NCBI RefSeq assembly: GCF_001428605.1
Contig: NZ_LMID01000001.1
Span: 496,001-560,000, forward strand
Source of the DNA: Sphingomonas sp. Root720
GTDB taxonomy: Bacteria; Pseudomonadota; Alphaproteobacteria; Sphingomonadales; Sphingomonadaceae
Reading direction: 5' to 3'
DNA length: 64,000 nucleotides
Part shown: positions 51,933-61,081 of the stretch, piece by piece
How the letters are laid out: each line of letters begins with the position of its first letter
How positions within the stretch are numbered: the first letter of the stretch is position 1
Program-made: the position numbers and the translations under genes
Notes under the pieces: generated by a model
Told to the model about the DNA's origin: nothing
Seen by the model: the letters and a program-made list of their open reading frames with translations, nothing else
Database searches by the model: none

Positions 51933-53341
51933 CGCCGCGGACGCTCTACCAGAAGATCTGGGACGCGCATGCGATCGCGCCTCTCGGCGGCGACGAATGG
52001 CTGATCTACATCGACCGCCATCTGCTCTACGAGGTGACGAGCCCGCAGGCGTTCGACGGGCTGCGCGCGGCGGGACGGACGGTGCGCCGGCCCGACCTGA
52101 CCTTCGCGGTCGCCGACCATAATGTTCCGACCGAGAACCGCGCGGGCGGCCTCGCCGCGATCGCCGATCCCGACAGCCATCTCCAGGTCGCGACGCTGGA
52201 ACGCAACGCGCGCGAATTCGGCCTCGCCTATGCCGACCTCGCCGGCCCGCGCCACGGCATCGTCCATGTCGTCGGCCCCGAACTGGGCCTGACCCTGCCA
52301 GGAGCGACGATCGTCTGCGGCGACAGCCATACGTCGACCCATGGCGCTTTCGGGGCGCTGGCCTTCGGCATCGGCACGTCGGAGGCCGAACATGTACTGG
52401 CGACGCAGACGCTGCCGCAGAAGAAATCGCGGACGATGCTGGTCCGCATCGAGGGTACGCTCGGGACCGGGGTGACGGCCAAGGACGTGATCCTGGCGAT
52501 CATCGGCCGGATCGGTACGGCGGGCGCCACCGGCCATGTCATCGAATATGCCGGATCGGCGATCGAGGCGATGGACATGGCGGGGCGCATGACGATCTGC
52601 AACATGTCGATCGAGGCTGGTGCCCGGGCGGGCATGATCGCCCCCGACGACACGGCCTTCGCCTGGCTGGAGGGCCGCCCCTGCGCGCCACGGGGCGCCG
52701 CCTTCGCGGAGGCCATCGCGCAGTGGCGGACGCTGCGATCGGACGAGGGCGCGACGCATGACGTGGAGATCCGGCTCGATGCCGCCGCTATCGCGCCGAT
52801 GGTGACCTGGGGCACCAGCCCCGAGGCGGTGACGACGATCGCCGGCACCGTCCCCGATCCCGCCGCCGAGCCCGACCCTGCACGGCGCGGGCAGATCGCC
52901 CATATGCTCGCCTATATGGACCTGGAGCCGGGTCGGCCGCTTGCCGGCCTGCCGATCGATGTCGCGTTCATCGGCAGTTGCACCAACAGCCGGATCGAGG
53001 ATCTGCGCGCCGCCGCGGCGATCGCGCGGGGGCGCCACGTCGCCCCCGGCGTGCGCGCGCTGGTCGTGCCCGGATCGGCCGCGGTCAAGCGGCAGGCCGA
53101 AGGCGAGGGCCTCGATGTCGTCTTCACCCGCGCGGGCTTCCAATGGCGCGACGCGGGCTGCTCGATGTGCCTCGGCCTCAATCCCGACCGGCTGGCACCC
53201 GGCGAGCGCTGCGCCTCGACCTCGAACCGCAATTTCGAGGGGCGGCAGGGCCCCGGCGGCCGGACCCATCTCGTCTCCCCCGCCATGGCCGCAGCCGCCG
53301 CGATCGCGGGCCGGCTGGTCGACGTGCGGGAGATGGCATGA
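51929..53341 (+). CDS. leuC: 3-isopropylmalate dehydratase-like large subunit (aconitase superfamily)
   Basis: A 470-residue large subunit of an isopropylmalate/citraconate-type hydro-lyase. [23 protein letters not shown] (about 131-153) and the [4Fe-4S] ligands in [10 protein letters not shown] and [12 protein letters not shown] are intact, so the enzyme should be active. It isomerises or hydrates hydroxydicarboxylates. In this operon (CoA-transferase, LeuC, LeuD, EthD) a catabolic substrate such as a methyl-branched dicarboxylate is likelier than leucine biosynthesis (inference). Overlaps both neighbours by 4 nt. Confidence 0.9.
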   Translation: MTPRTLYQKIWDAHAIAPLGGDEWLIYIDRHLLYEVTSPQAFDGLRAAGRTVRRPDLTFAVADHNVPTENRAGGLAAIADPDSHLQVATLERNAREFGLAYADLAGPRHGIVHVVGPELGLTLPGATIVCGDSHTSTHGAFGALAFGIGTSEAEHVLATQTLPQKKSRTMLVRIEGTLGTGVTAKDVILAIIGRIGTAGATGHVIEYAGSAIEAMDMAGRMTICNMSIEAGARAGMIAPDDTAFAWLEGRPCAPRGAAFAEAIAQWRTLRSDEGATHDVEIRLDAAAIAPMVTWGTSPEAVTTIAGTVPDPAAEPDPARRGQIAHMLAYMDLEPGRPLAGLPIDVAFIGSCTNSRIEDLRAAAAIARGRHVAPGVRALVVPGSAAVKRQAEGEGLDVVFTRAGFQWRDAGCSMCLGLNPDRLAPGERCASTSNRNFEGRQGPGGRTHLVSPAMAAAAAIAGRLVDVREMA

Positions 53342-53970
53342 TGCGGCCCTTCCGCACCCTCACCGGCATCGCCGCGCCGCTGCCGATCGCCAATGTCGAC
53401 ACCGACATGATCCTGTCGGCAGCCTTCCTGAAGACCGTGTCGCGCGAAGGGCTCGGCAAGGGCTTCCTCCACGCCCTGCGCTTCGATGCCGATGGGCGGG
53501 AACGGCCCGGCTTCGTCCTCAACCGCCAGCCGTGGCGGGCGGCGAGCATCCTGATCGCGCTCGACAATTTCGGCTGCGGGTCGAGCCGCGAACATGCGCC
53601 ATGGGCGATGCTCGATTTCGGGATCGGCTGCGTCATCGCCCCGAGCTTCGCCGACATCTTCCACGGCAACTGCCTGAAGAACGGCATCCTGCCCATCCGC
53701 GTGCCGCGCGCGACGATCGATGCGCTGATGGCGGCGGCGGCGACTGCGGAAACGGCGACGATGACGGTCGACCTGGAGCGAGGCTCGATCGACTGGCATG
53801 GCGGTACGATCGGCTTCGACATCGATCCGCAACGCCGCGAGCGGCTGCTGAACGGCGTCGACGATATCGCCGCCAGCCTCGGCTTCGAGGATGCCATCGC
53901 CGGCCATGAGCGGCGGGTGGAGCATGAAGCGCCCTGGCTCGCCGATCCCCGGCTCGAGCGCATAGGATGA
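53338..53970 (+). CDS. leuD: 3-isopropylmalate dehydratase-like small subunit
   Basis: A 210-residue small (swivel) subunit: [16 protein letters not shown] near residue 18, [32 protein letters not shown] at about 79-110. It pairs with the LeuC-like subunit just upstream to complete the active site. Starts at the ATGATG overlapping the leuC stop; the second ATG is equally possible. Confidence 0.91.
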   Translation: MMRPFRTLTGIAAPLPIANVDTDMILSAAFLKTVSREGLGKGFLHALRFDADGRERPGFVLNRQPWRAASILIALDNFGCGSSREHAPWAMLDFGIGCVIAPSFADIFHGNCLKNGILPIRVPRATIDALMAAAATAETATMTVDLERGSIDWHGGTIGFDIDPQRRERLLNGVDDIAASLGFEDAIAGHERRVEHEAPWLADPRLERIG

Positions 53971-54548
53971 GCGGCTGGCCGGTCCGCCCCGCCGCGATGG
54001 CCTTCGCGACCGGATCGATCGATCGGGCCGCCCTGCCACCGGGCCTGCGGCTGGGCCGGCGGGTCGATTTCATGCTGGCCAAGACCGACCCCGCCACCGG
54101 CACCCCGCTGCCGCTGCTCCCCTGTCCCTATGCGACGCTGCTGTTCGGCGAGGATGGCCAGGACATGCCGCCCGTCGATGGCCCCGTCCTCGCGGGCGAG
54201 CAGCATGTCGTGAAGCCGGGTGACGGCGACCTGCTGGTGCTGATGCTCGTCCGCCGCCGGGCCGGGCTCAGCCGGGAGGAGTTTCGCGAGCGCTGGCTGC
54301 ACGGCCATGCCCCGTTCGGCCAGCGTACCTCGGCGAGCGGCTATCGCCAGCTCCATCCGCGCGACACGCTCGGGTCGAACGGCTTCGACGGCGTCGGTCT
54401 CGTCTTCTTCCGCGATCTCGACCATGTCGCCAGCGCCCGCTCGGCACCCGAGATTGCCCGCGATGCGACCCTCGACGAGATGGAATTCATCGACCACGGC
54501 CGCTCGATGCTGGCGATGTTCCGGTTCGATCGGAGCTGGCGGCCCTAG
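53967..54548 (+). CDS. EthD domain-containing protein
   Basis: A 193-residue protein. The C-terminal half has an EthD-type ferredoxin-like fold: LLVLMLVRRRAGLSREEFRERWLHGHAPF, then GYRQLH and a second strand set VGLVFFRDLDHV. EthD-like proteins accompany catabolic operons and P450s; some act as small isomerases or lactonases. The N-terminal 75 residues (PLPLLPCPYATLLFGEDG) may be a second, diverged copy. It ends the CoA-transferase operon; its stop overlaps the stop of the convergent FAD dehydrogenase gene by 4 nt. Confidence 0.82.
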   Translation: MSGWPVRPAAMAFATGSIDRAALPPGLRLGRRVDFMLAKTDPATGTPLPLLPCPYATLLFGEDGQDMPPVDGPVLAGEQHVVKPGDGDLLVLMLVRRRAGLSREEFRERWLHGHAPFGQRTSASGYRQLHPRDTLGSNGFDGVGLVFFRDLDHVASARSAPEIARDATLDEMEFIDHGRSMLAMFRFDRSWRP

Positions 54549-55951
54549 GCGCCGGCCGCGAACGCCGCCGCCCCCCGCCCCGCTATCCGCCCGAAGATCA
54601 GCGCGTTGCTGATATAATTGCCGCCGCCGACATAGCGCTCGCCGAGCACCCCGCCCGCCGTCTCGCCCGCCGCATAGAGGCCCGCGATCGGGTGGGCGTC
54701 GATGCCCAGCACCCGCGCATCGGGATCGATCCGCACCCCCGCCGAGGTCGCGCCGAAGCTCGCGGCGCGGACCTCCGCCGCATAGAAGGGGGCGGTCTCG
54801 ATCGTCGTCAGCGCGCCCTGCTTGAAATATTGCCGGTCGCTCCCCGAGTGGACATCGGCATTGTAGGCCGCGACCGATCCGACGAGGCCGACCGGATCGA
54901 TCCCCGCCTTGGCGGCGAGATCTTCGAGCGTGTCGGCCACCAGCACCCGGCCCTTCGCCGCCTCCTCGGCCAGCCGGTCGCACGAATAGGCGTAGTCGCC
55001 GACGCCGAGCTTGTCGGCAAAGGGATGGCGCGACGGCGAGGCGGCGCGGGTCGGTTCGTCGAAGATCGCGAAGCAGCGCCGTCCCGGCTGCTCCTCGATC
55101 CGGTGCCCGGCAATGCAATAGGGCCAGGTCTCGTCCATGAAGCGCTGGCCGTCGCGGTTGACGAACACCAGCCAGGGCGGATGGAAATCGGCGACGTCGC
55201 GCGAGAAACCCGGCGAGGCATTGACCAGCAGCCGGCCCTTGCCGACCACGCCCGCGCCGATGGCGCGCGCCATCCGGATGCCGTCGCCCCGGCTGGTCTC
55301 CGACCCGAAATAGAAGGACCAGCGCTCGTCCTGCGCGGCGATGTCGGGATTGAACTCGGCCAGCATCGTGCGGTCGGCGCCATAGCCGCCGGTCGCGAGC
55401 ACCACCGAGCCCGCTCGCATCTCCGCGCCTTGCGCGGCGATGCCGACGACCTTGCCGTCCTCGACCAGCAGGCCCTCGACCCGGACGTTGGGATGAATCG
55501 CCACGCCACGCGACGAGGCCGCGCCGAGCAGATGATCGAACAGCTCGATCCCCGAGCCGTGGCTGTGATGCCCGCGCGGCGTATCGTCGACGCCCGATAT
55601 GTAGAGCCCCTCGACCGGAATCTCGACGCCCAGCCCGATCAGCCATTCGAGCGTCGGCGCCGATTCCTCGCAGAAGCGCCGGATCAGCCAGGGCTCGAGA
55701 TTCCAGCGGTTAAGCGTCATGTAATAGCGATACATGCGCTCGACATCGTCCACGACGCCGGCCGCCCGCTGGATGCTCGTCCCCGCCGCGTAGAACACCC
55801 CGCCCGACAGCGCGGTCGAGCCGCCGGGGCGCGGCCCCGCTTCGAGCAGCACCACCGAGGCGCCCGCATCGGCCGCCTCGATCGCGGCCGCCATCCCCGC
55901 CCCGCCGCCGCCGACGACGAGCACGTCGCAGTCGCGCGCTCCGTCGCTCAT
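54545..55951 (-). CDS. FAD-dependent oxidoreductase, fumarate reductase / 3-ketosteroid dehydrogenase superfamily (second)
   Basis: A 468-residue flavoprotein: VLVVGGGGAGMAAAIEAADAG near residue 10, RPGGSTALSGGVFYAAG, a cap domain, VRIDPDARVLG, and the closing GLYAAGETAGGVLGERYVGGGNYISNALIFGRIAG. Similar architecture to 28400-30070 but about 90 residues shorter and with a different C-terminal motif (GGGNYISNA rather than SNGYISGLS), so it is a separate subfamily. It ends the VOC-E1-E2 operon; its ATG overlaps the E2 stop by 4 nt. Confidence 0.87.
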   Translation of the reverse strand: MSDGARDCDVLVVGGGGAGMAAAIEAADAGASVVLLEAGPRPGGSTALSGGVFYAAGTSIQRAAGVVDDVERMYRYYMTLNRWNLEPWLIRRFCEESAPTLEWLIGLGVEIPVEGLYISGVDDTPRGHHSHGSGIELFDHLLGAASSRGVAIHPNVRVEGLLVEDGKVVGIAAQGAEMRAGSVVLATGGYGADRTMLAEFNPDIAAQDERWSFYFGSETSRGDGIRMARAIGAGVVGKGRLLVNASPGFSRDVADFHPPWLVFVNRDGQRFMDETWPYCIAGHRIEEQPGRRCFAIFDEPTRAASPSRHPFADKLGVGDYAYSCDRLAEEAAKGRVLVADTLEDLAAKAGIDPVGLVGSVAAYNADVHSGSDRQYFKQGALTTIETAPFYAAEVRAASFGATSAGVRIDPDARVLGIDAHPIAGLYAAGETAGGVLGERYVGGGNYISNALIFGRIAGRGAAAFAAGA

Positions 55952-57150
55952 CGCCGACCGGCCGGCAGGAGCAGCCTGACCGGATTCTCGATCAGCTCGA
56001 CGATCGTCGCGAGGAACCGCGCCGCCGCCGCGCCGTCGATGGCGCGGTGGTCGCAGGCGAGGTTGAGCGTGACTTCGCGCAGCGCAACGGGCGCGCCCTT
56101 GTCGTCGGCGCGGAAGGCGGTGCGCGGGGCGCCGACGCCGAGCATGAAGCTCTGGTCCGGGTCGATGATCGGGGTCAGCGAGCGGACGTTGAACATGCCG
56201 ACATTGGAGATGCCGATCGCCGCCTCGCCGACATCGCCCGATCCCAGCCGCCCCAGCCGGGCGCGCCCGATCGCGGCGTCGAGCGATGCCGCGAAATCGT
56301 AGATTCCGGCGCCGAGCGGAACGACCGGCGCCATCACGCCCCCCGGCGCCTCGACCGCGATGCCGATCGCGACCCCGCCGAGCGGCTGGACGCGGCCGTC
56401 CCGCCAGACGCCGTTGGCCTCGGGATGGAGGGCCAGCGCCCGGCCGACCGCCGCGCCGAGCAAGGCGGTGATGCTCAGCTTGCGTGGCGCCAGCGGATCG
56501 GCGTTGAGGTCGCGGCGTAGCCCGGCCAGCGCGTCGAACGCGGCATCGGCCGACAGATAGAAATGCGGGATCTCCGCCTTGCTGCGCGAGACGCGCGCGG
56601 CGATCAGCGACCGCAGGTCGCGGCCGCGCGGCGCCGTAACCGGGCCAGCCGCCCGCCCGTCGATCGCCGCCTGCACGTCGCGCGCCTTGATGCGTCCGCG
56701 CGCCCCGCTGCCCTCGATGCCGTCGAGGTCGATTCCTGCCTGCCGTGCCAGCCGCCGCGCGAAGGGCGTACAGAGCCTGCGCTCGGCCTGCACCGTCGGC
56801 GCGGCGGGAATCGCTGCGGCGGATGCCGGATCCTCGATCGCCGCCGGCGCGGTGCCGAAGCCGGGCTCGTCGGTTCCGCCGACGCCCTGCCCCGGTCCGG
56901 TCCAGGTCGCGACCGCCGCGCCGACCGCGACCGTCGCGCCTTCCTCGGCGAGCAGGGCCAGGATCGTGCCGTCGGCAGGCGCCTCGATCTCGTTGCTGAT
57001 CTTGTCGGTCTCGACGACGAACAGGACCTGCCCGGCGCAGACCGTCTCCCCGGCCCTGACCTTCCATTCGGCGATCAGCCCCTCGGCCATGGTCAGGCCG
57101 AGCTTGGGCATCACGATCGGCGCGCCGCCACCCGATGCCGGATCAGACAT
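55948..57150 (-). CDS. 2-oxoacid dehydrogenase E2 (dihydrolipoamide acyltransferase)
   Basis: A 400-residue E2. The lipoyl domain has VETDKISNEIEAP with lipoylated Lys50, the peripheral-subunit-binding domain is CTPFARRLARQAGIDLDGIEGSGARGRI (about 127-154), and the catalytic domain ends in CDHRAIDG (His368, Asp372). It receives the acyl group from E1alpha/beta and passes it to CoA. No E3 lies in the window. Overlaps the E1beta end by 8 nt and the FAD dehydrogenase start by 4 nt. Confidence 0.92.
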   Translation of the reverse strand: MSDPASGGGAPIVMPKLGLTMAEGLIAEWKVRAGETVCAGQVLFVVETDKISNEIEAPADGTILALLAEEGATVAVGAAVATWTGPGQGVGGTDEPGFGTAPAAIEDPASAAAIPAAPTVQAERRLCTPFARRLARQAGIDLDGIEGSGARGRIKARDVQAAIDGRAAGPVTAPRGRDLRSLIAARVSRSKAEIPHFYLSADAAFDALAGLRRDLNADPLAPRKLSITALLGAAVGRALALHPEANGVWRDGRVQPLGGVAIGIAVEAPGGVMAPVVPLGAGIYDFAASLDAAIGRARLGRLGSGDVGEAAIGISNVGMFNVRSLTPIIDPDQSFMLGVGAPRTAFRADDKGAPVALREVTLNLACDHRAIDGAAAARFLATIVELIENPVRLLLPAGRR

Positions 57151-58117
57151 CGGTCGCACGAACCGCTTCCACGATCTGCCTGGCCGTCGGCATGTAATCG
57201 ACCTCCAGACCGCGCCCGAACGGCACCGGCATGAACGGCGCACCGACCCGCATGATCGGGCCGTCGAGCTCGTCGAAGCCGATCTGCGCCATCCGCGCCG
57301 CGATCTCCGCGCCGACGCCGAACGCCTCGACCGCCTCGTGCGCGACCACCAGCCGGTGGGTCTTCGCCAGCGATGCGAGCACCGCCGCCTCGTCCCAGGG
57401 CTGGACGGTGCGCAGGTCGATCACCTCGGCCGAGACGCCCTCGCCCGCGAGTTGGTCGGCGGCGGCCATCGCCTGGTGGACCATCGCGCCGTAGCTGACG
57501 ATCGTGACGTCGCTGCCGGCACGCGCGATCCGCGCCTTGCCGAGCGGGGTGGCCGTGACGTCGTCCGACAGCACCCCCTTCATCGGGTAGAGCGCCTTGT
57601 TCTCGATGAACACCACCGGATTGGGATCGTCGATCGCCCCGCGCAACAGCGCATAGGCATCGTCGAGCGTCGACGGGACCACCACCTTCAGGCCCGGAAT
57701 ATGCGCGAACCACGCCTCCAGGCACTGCGAATGTTGCGGGCCGGCGTTGAGGCCGCCGCCATGCTGGGTGCGCACCACCATCGGCACCGCGCTCTGCCCG
57801 CCGAACATGAAGTGCAGCTTGGCCGCCTGGTTGACCAGCGCGTCCATGGTCAGGGTCATGAAATCCATGAACATGATCTCGATGACCGGCTTGAAGCCGC
57901 CGAGCGCCAGGCCGACCGCCATGCCGGCGATCGCATTCTCCGCGATCGGCATGTCGATCACCCGGTCGGCGCCATATTTGTCGAGCAGGCCGCGCGTGAC
58001 CGCGAAGGTGCCGCCGGCATTGGCAATGTCCTCGCCGAGCAGCAGCACGCCGGGGTCGGATGCCATCGCGTCGTCGAGCGCGCGGTTGATCGCGTGGGCG
58101 AAACGCAGGTCGCTCAT
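57143..58117 (-). CDS. 2-oxoacid (acetoin-type) dehydrogenase E1 beta subunit
   Basis: A 324-residue E1beta: LLGEDIANAGGTFAVTRGL near 26-44, MPIAENAIAGMAVGLALGG (thiamine diphosphate-contacting Glu), QHGGGLNAGPQHSQ (catalytic His region) and a transketolase C-domain ending DYMPTARQIVEAV. With E1alpha it decarboxylates a 2-oxoacid or cleaves an acetoin-like diketone or ketol. Its ATG overlaps the E1alpha stop by 4 nt. Confidence 0.92.
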   Translation of the reverse strand: MSDLRFAHAINRALDDAMASDPGVLLLGEDIANAGGTFAVTRGLLDKYGADRVIDMPIAENAIAGMAVGLALGGFKPVIEIMFMDFMTLTMDALVNQAAKLHFMFGGQSAVPMVVRTQHGGGLNAGPQHSQCLEAWFAHIPGLKVVVPSTLDDAYALLRGAIDDPNPVVFIENKALYPMKGVLSDDVTATPLGKARIARAGSDVTIVSYGAMVHQAMAAADQLAGEGVSAEVIDLRTVQPWDEAAVLASLAKTHRLVVAHEAVEAFGVGAEIAARMAQIGFDELDGPIMRVGAPFMPVPFGRGLEVDYMPTARQIVEAVRATDV

Positions 58118-59118
58118 GCCGTCGTCTCCGCGGGCGCATAGACCTCTGCGGCGGCGGACTCTAGCGTGGGATCGGGGCTGAGCCGAGCGGCGTCGACCGC
58201 ACGCTGCACCTCGGCCCGGATGCCGGCCTCGATCGCCTCGATGTCGGGCGCCGGTATGCCGCGCTCGTCGAGCCGCGCTCGGGCGACCAGGAGCGGATCG
58301 ACCGGCGGTGCCTTGTCCTTGCGGTAGCGCTGCGAGTCGCCTTCATAATGACCGCGGATGCGGGTGGTCGCGAACTCAAGGACAGCAGGGCCGCGCTCGC
58401 GACGGACGCGGTCGACGACATCGGCAGCCAGCTCTGCGACGGTCTCCACGTCGGAGCCGTCGGCGCCGAAATAGGGAATGCCATAGGCCGCGGCGAGCTT
58501 CTCCAGGGTGAAGGTCACCTGGGTCGAGGTCGGGCTGAACTCCGACCAGCCGTTATTCTCGCACACGAACAGGATAGGAATCCTCTTGAGCTGGGCGATG
58601 TTCAGGCTTTCATGGACGATGCCCTCGGCCAGCGCGCCGTCGCCGAAGAAGCAGATGGCGAGGCCGTCGCCGCCGCGCAGCTTCTGGGCGAGCCCGCTGC
58701 CGAGCGCGATCGCGACGCCGCCGCCGACGATGCCGTTGGCGCCGAGCATCCCCACCGACAGGTCGGCGACATACATGCTGCCGCCGCGGCCCTTGCAGGC
58801 GCCGTCGGCCTTCCCCATCAGTTCGCGGAAGAAGCCGTCGAGGCCGAGCCCCTTGGCCAGCGCATGGCCATGGCCGCGATGGGTCGAAGCGATCGTGTCA
58901 TCCGCGCGCAGCGACGCCATCACACCGACGCTGACGCCTTCCTGCCCGTCGCTGAGGTGGATGAAGCCCGGAATTTCACCGGCGGCGAACAGCGCGCCGC
59001 AGCTCTTTTCAGCCTCCCGGATCGTCACCATCCGCGCGTAGAGCTCGATCAGCTCCGGCGTGCGCGCGTTTCGGCCATGCGCCGCGCGCCGCGCGGCCGC
59101 ACCCTTCGTTTCAGCCAT
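58114..59118 (-). CDS. 2-oxoacid (acetoin-type) dehydrogenase E1 alpha subunit
   Basis: A 334-residue E1alpha: IHLSDGQEGVSVGVMASLR, STHRGHGHALAKG, and the thiamine diphosphate motif FFGDGALAEGIVHESLNIAQLKRIPILFVCENNGWSEF written here as GDG...NN (about 163-193). Length and sequence are of the acetoin dehydrogenase / branched-chain group. The 75-nt gap before it separates it from the VOC gene on the same strand. Confidence 0.92.
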   Translation of the reverse strand: MAETKGAAARRAAHGRNARTPELIELYARMVTIREAEKSCGALFAAGEIPGFIHLSDGQEGVSVGVMASLRADDTIASTHRGHGHALAKGLGLDGFFRELMGKADGACKGRGGSMYVADLSVGMLGANGIVGGGVAIALGSGLAQKLRGGDGLAICFFGDGALAEGIVHESLNIAQLKRIPILFVCENNGWSEFSPTSTQVTFTLEKLAAAYGIPYFGADGSDVETVAELAADVVDRVRRERGPAVLEFATTRIRGHYEGDSQRYRKDKAPPVDPLLVARARLDERGIPAPDIEAIEAGIRAEVQRAVDAARLSPDPTLESAAAEVYAPAETTA

Positions 59119-59193
59119 CCGTCATCCCCGCCTCGTTCGCGCGCCCCCGTCCTGCCGGGCGAGGGCCCCTGTTCCATCACCGCCCGTAGACGG

Positions 59194-59772
59194 TCACTTC
59201 ACCGGTTCGGGCAGCGGCTTGGGCGCGGGCTTGTACTTCTCGACGGTCGAACGGATGAACGGCCCCTCATAATCGCCTTCGGTCGCCGGGCTGTCGTCGG
59301 CCAGGATCTCGAACGCGTATTTCGTGTCGTCCTGGTTGATCGGCCGGGTGTCATAGGTCCATTCGATCAGGTTGCCGTCCGGATCGAAGGTGTAGATCGA
59401 CCGGATGAACTCGTGGTCGGTCATCGACACATGATAGCCGGCATCGAGCCAGTTCTGCTTGCGCTGCTCGAGTTCCTCGTCGCCGCCCTTGCAGTTGAAC
59501 GCGAAGTGATTGATCCAGCGCGGCAGTCCCAGGCCGGTCGAGATCGCGCTGCGCCACGAATCGGGATCGAGCTGGACCCCCTCGATGCCGCGCAGATCCC
59601 ACAGCGCCATCGTCTCGCCGTCGCCGATGTCGTAGAACATATGCTTGGTCCAGCCGCCGCCCGGCGCCTGACGCTTCACACCGGCCACGAGCGGGAACTT
59701 CATCACCTCGGTGTAGAAGTGATGCGCCATTTCGAAATTCTTGGTGGCAATCGCAAAATGGTGAACACCCAT
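59194..59772 (-). CDS. VOC family protein (glyoxalase/extradiol dioxygenase fold)
   Basis: A 192-residue VOC protein: MGVHHFAIATKNFEMAHHFY at the start, HMFYDIGDGETMALWDL, INHFAFNCKGGDEEL (second metal His) and IYTFDPDGNLIEWTYD (metal Glu) give the usual metal triad in two betaalphabetabetabeta modules. Its function within the superfamily (epimerase, lyase, dioxygenase) cannot be set. I start at MGVHH after AGAGGA; a longer frame exists. It opens the operon with E1/E2 and FAD dehydrogenase; motif copy I lies 63 nt upstream. Confidence 0.87.
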   Translation of the reverse strand: MGVHHFAIATKNFEMAHHFYTEVMKFPLVAGVKRQAPGGGWTKHMFYDIGDGETMALWDLRGIEGVQLDPDSWRSAISTGLGLPRWINHFAFNCKGGDEELEQRKQNWLDAGYHVSMTDHEFIRSIYTFDPDGNLIEWTYDTRPINQDDTKYAFEILADDSPATEGDYEGPFIRSTVEKYKPAPKPLPEPVK

Positions 59773-59835
59773 TTCGATATTTCCTCTCACTGCCCAATCG
59801 CGAAACCGGTCCGCGATCATCCTCAGGAAAATAAC

Positions 59836-59848
59836 CTAACATCGGTAG
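59836..59848 (+). promoter_or_regulatory. Shared 13-bp operator-like motif, copy I (CTAACATCGGTAG)
   Basis: 63 nt upstream of the VOC gene. It differs from copy F at only two central positions. Confidence 0.65.
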
Positions 59849-59962
59849 AAACATGCCGCAATAGCTTTGTCCCAAGAAGCGCCTCCCGGCCATTCCGCAT
59901 CGACTAAACCCCCAAAAATCGGCTTATTTTACCGCCATAAGAAAACCTATTGCGGTTTGTAC

Positions 59963-59975
59963 CATACACTGTAAG
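59963..59975 (+). promoter_or_regulatory. Shared 13-bp operator-like motif, copy J (CATACACTGTAAG)
   Basis: 30 nt upstream of the luciferase-like monooxygenase gene, in the same 233-nt divergent spacer as copy I. Five of six base pairs of the inverted repeat are kept. Confidence 0.55.
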
Positions 59976-60005
59976 AAAGTGGCCAACACACGTTGGGAGG
60001 GAGTT

Positions 60006-61079
60006 ATGCAAATCGCGCTTATGTCGCTCGGCGACATTATGGACGATCCCATCACGGGGCGTCGCTTCGACGCGTCCGAGCGCTATGCCATGACCCTGGA
60101 CGCTGCCGAGATCGCGGATCGAACCGGCATCCAGGGCTATTATATCGGTGAGCACCACGGCATCAACTACACCTTCTCGTCGCCCGCGGTGGTCCTCGCC
60201 GCGATCGCCGAGCGGACGACGCGCCTTCGCCTGGGCACCGCGGTCGCCCTCGCCGCCAACCTGGATCCGTTCCGGATGGCCGAGGATTATGCGACCGTCG
60301 ACGTCATTTCGGGCGGGCGCCTGGAACTGGTCACCGGTCGCGGCAATTTCTTCGAGAAGACCTTCGACCTGTTCGGCCAGTCCTCGGGCGAATCCGCCGA
60401 GCGCTTCGCCGAGGCGATGGAGCTTGCCTGCGCGCTGTGGCCGGGTGAGCCGGTGCACTGGCAAGGCCGCTTCCGCCCGCCGATCACCGGCCAGCATCTC
60501 GAGCCTACGCCGGTCCAGCGCGAAAGGCCGCCCTTCTGGATCGGCGGCGGCAGTTCGCCCGACACCGCCAAGTTGGCGGGACGGCTGGGGGTCAGCCTGA
60601 TGCTGCCGAGCGCTTTCGGCCGCCCCGACAAGTTCATCCCGATCGCGGACATCTATCGCGAGGCTTTCGACAAGGCGGGCCATACGCACGCTCCGCGCGT
60701 CGGCGCCTGCTGGCACGGCTGGGTCGACAAGACCGACGCGATCGCCCGCGAACGCTACGAGCCGCGCTACCGGGGCTATCACGCCTTCAATCTCGGCGTG
60801 ATCAAGAGCGTCAACCCGAACCCGCCGCCCTATGTCAGCACCCCGTTCGATTACGAACTGCTGTCGACCAAGGGACCCGCGATCGTCGGCGGCCCCGACA
60901 AGTTCGCCGACCGGCTGATCGAGCTGAGCCAGCTCGTCGGGGCCGACGTCAACCTGATAAAGATGGACATGGGCGGCGTCGGACGCGAAGAATATTGCGA
61001 GATGGTCGAGCGACTGGGCAGCGATGTGGTCCCCCAACTGAACGCAGCGGCGAATCCCGCGATCGCGGCGAACGGCTGA
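60006..61079 (+). CDS. LLM class flavin-dependent oxidoreductase (luciferase-like)
   Basis: A 357-residue luciferase-like TIM-barrel protein: IQGYYIGEHHGINYTFSSP (about 43-61), LRLGTAVALAANLDPFRMAEDYATVDVISGGRLELVTGRG, and PFWIGGGSSPDTAKLAGRLG. It uses reduced flavin for monooxygenation or, in F420 relatives, hydride transfer; in a sphingomonad FMNH2-dependent monooxygenation is likelier. A flavin reductase is not seen nearby. Strong RBS GGGAGGGAG. Followed by the AMACR-like gene after 2 nt. Confidence 0.9.
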   Translation: MQIALMSLGDIMDDPITGRRFDASERYAMTLDAAEIADRTGIQGYYIGEHHGINYTFSSPAVVLAAIAERTTRLRLGTAVALAANLDPFRMAEDYATVDVISGGRLELVTGRGNFFEKTFDLFGQSSGESAERFAEAMELACALWPGEPVHWQGRFRPPITGQHLEPTPVQRERPPFWIGGGSSPDTAKLAGRLGVSLMLPSAFGRPDKFIPIADIYREAFDKAGHTHAPRVGACWHGWVDKTDAIARERYEPRYRGYHAFNLGVIKSVNPNPPPYVSTPFDYELLSTKGPAIVGGPDKFADRLIELSQLVGADVNLIKMDMGGVGREEYCEMVERLGSDVVPQLNAAANPAIAANG

Positions 61080-61081
61080 TC

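Noticed and set aside
51929-53970. LeuCD as the housekeeping leucine biosynthesis genes
   Set aside because: No leuA or leuB is nearby and the genes are translationally coupled to a CoA-transferase and EthD gene. Not fully excluded, so kept as a testable point.
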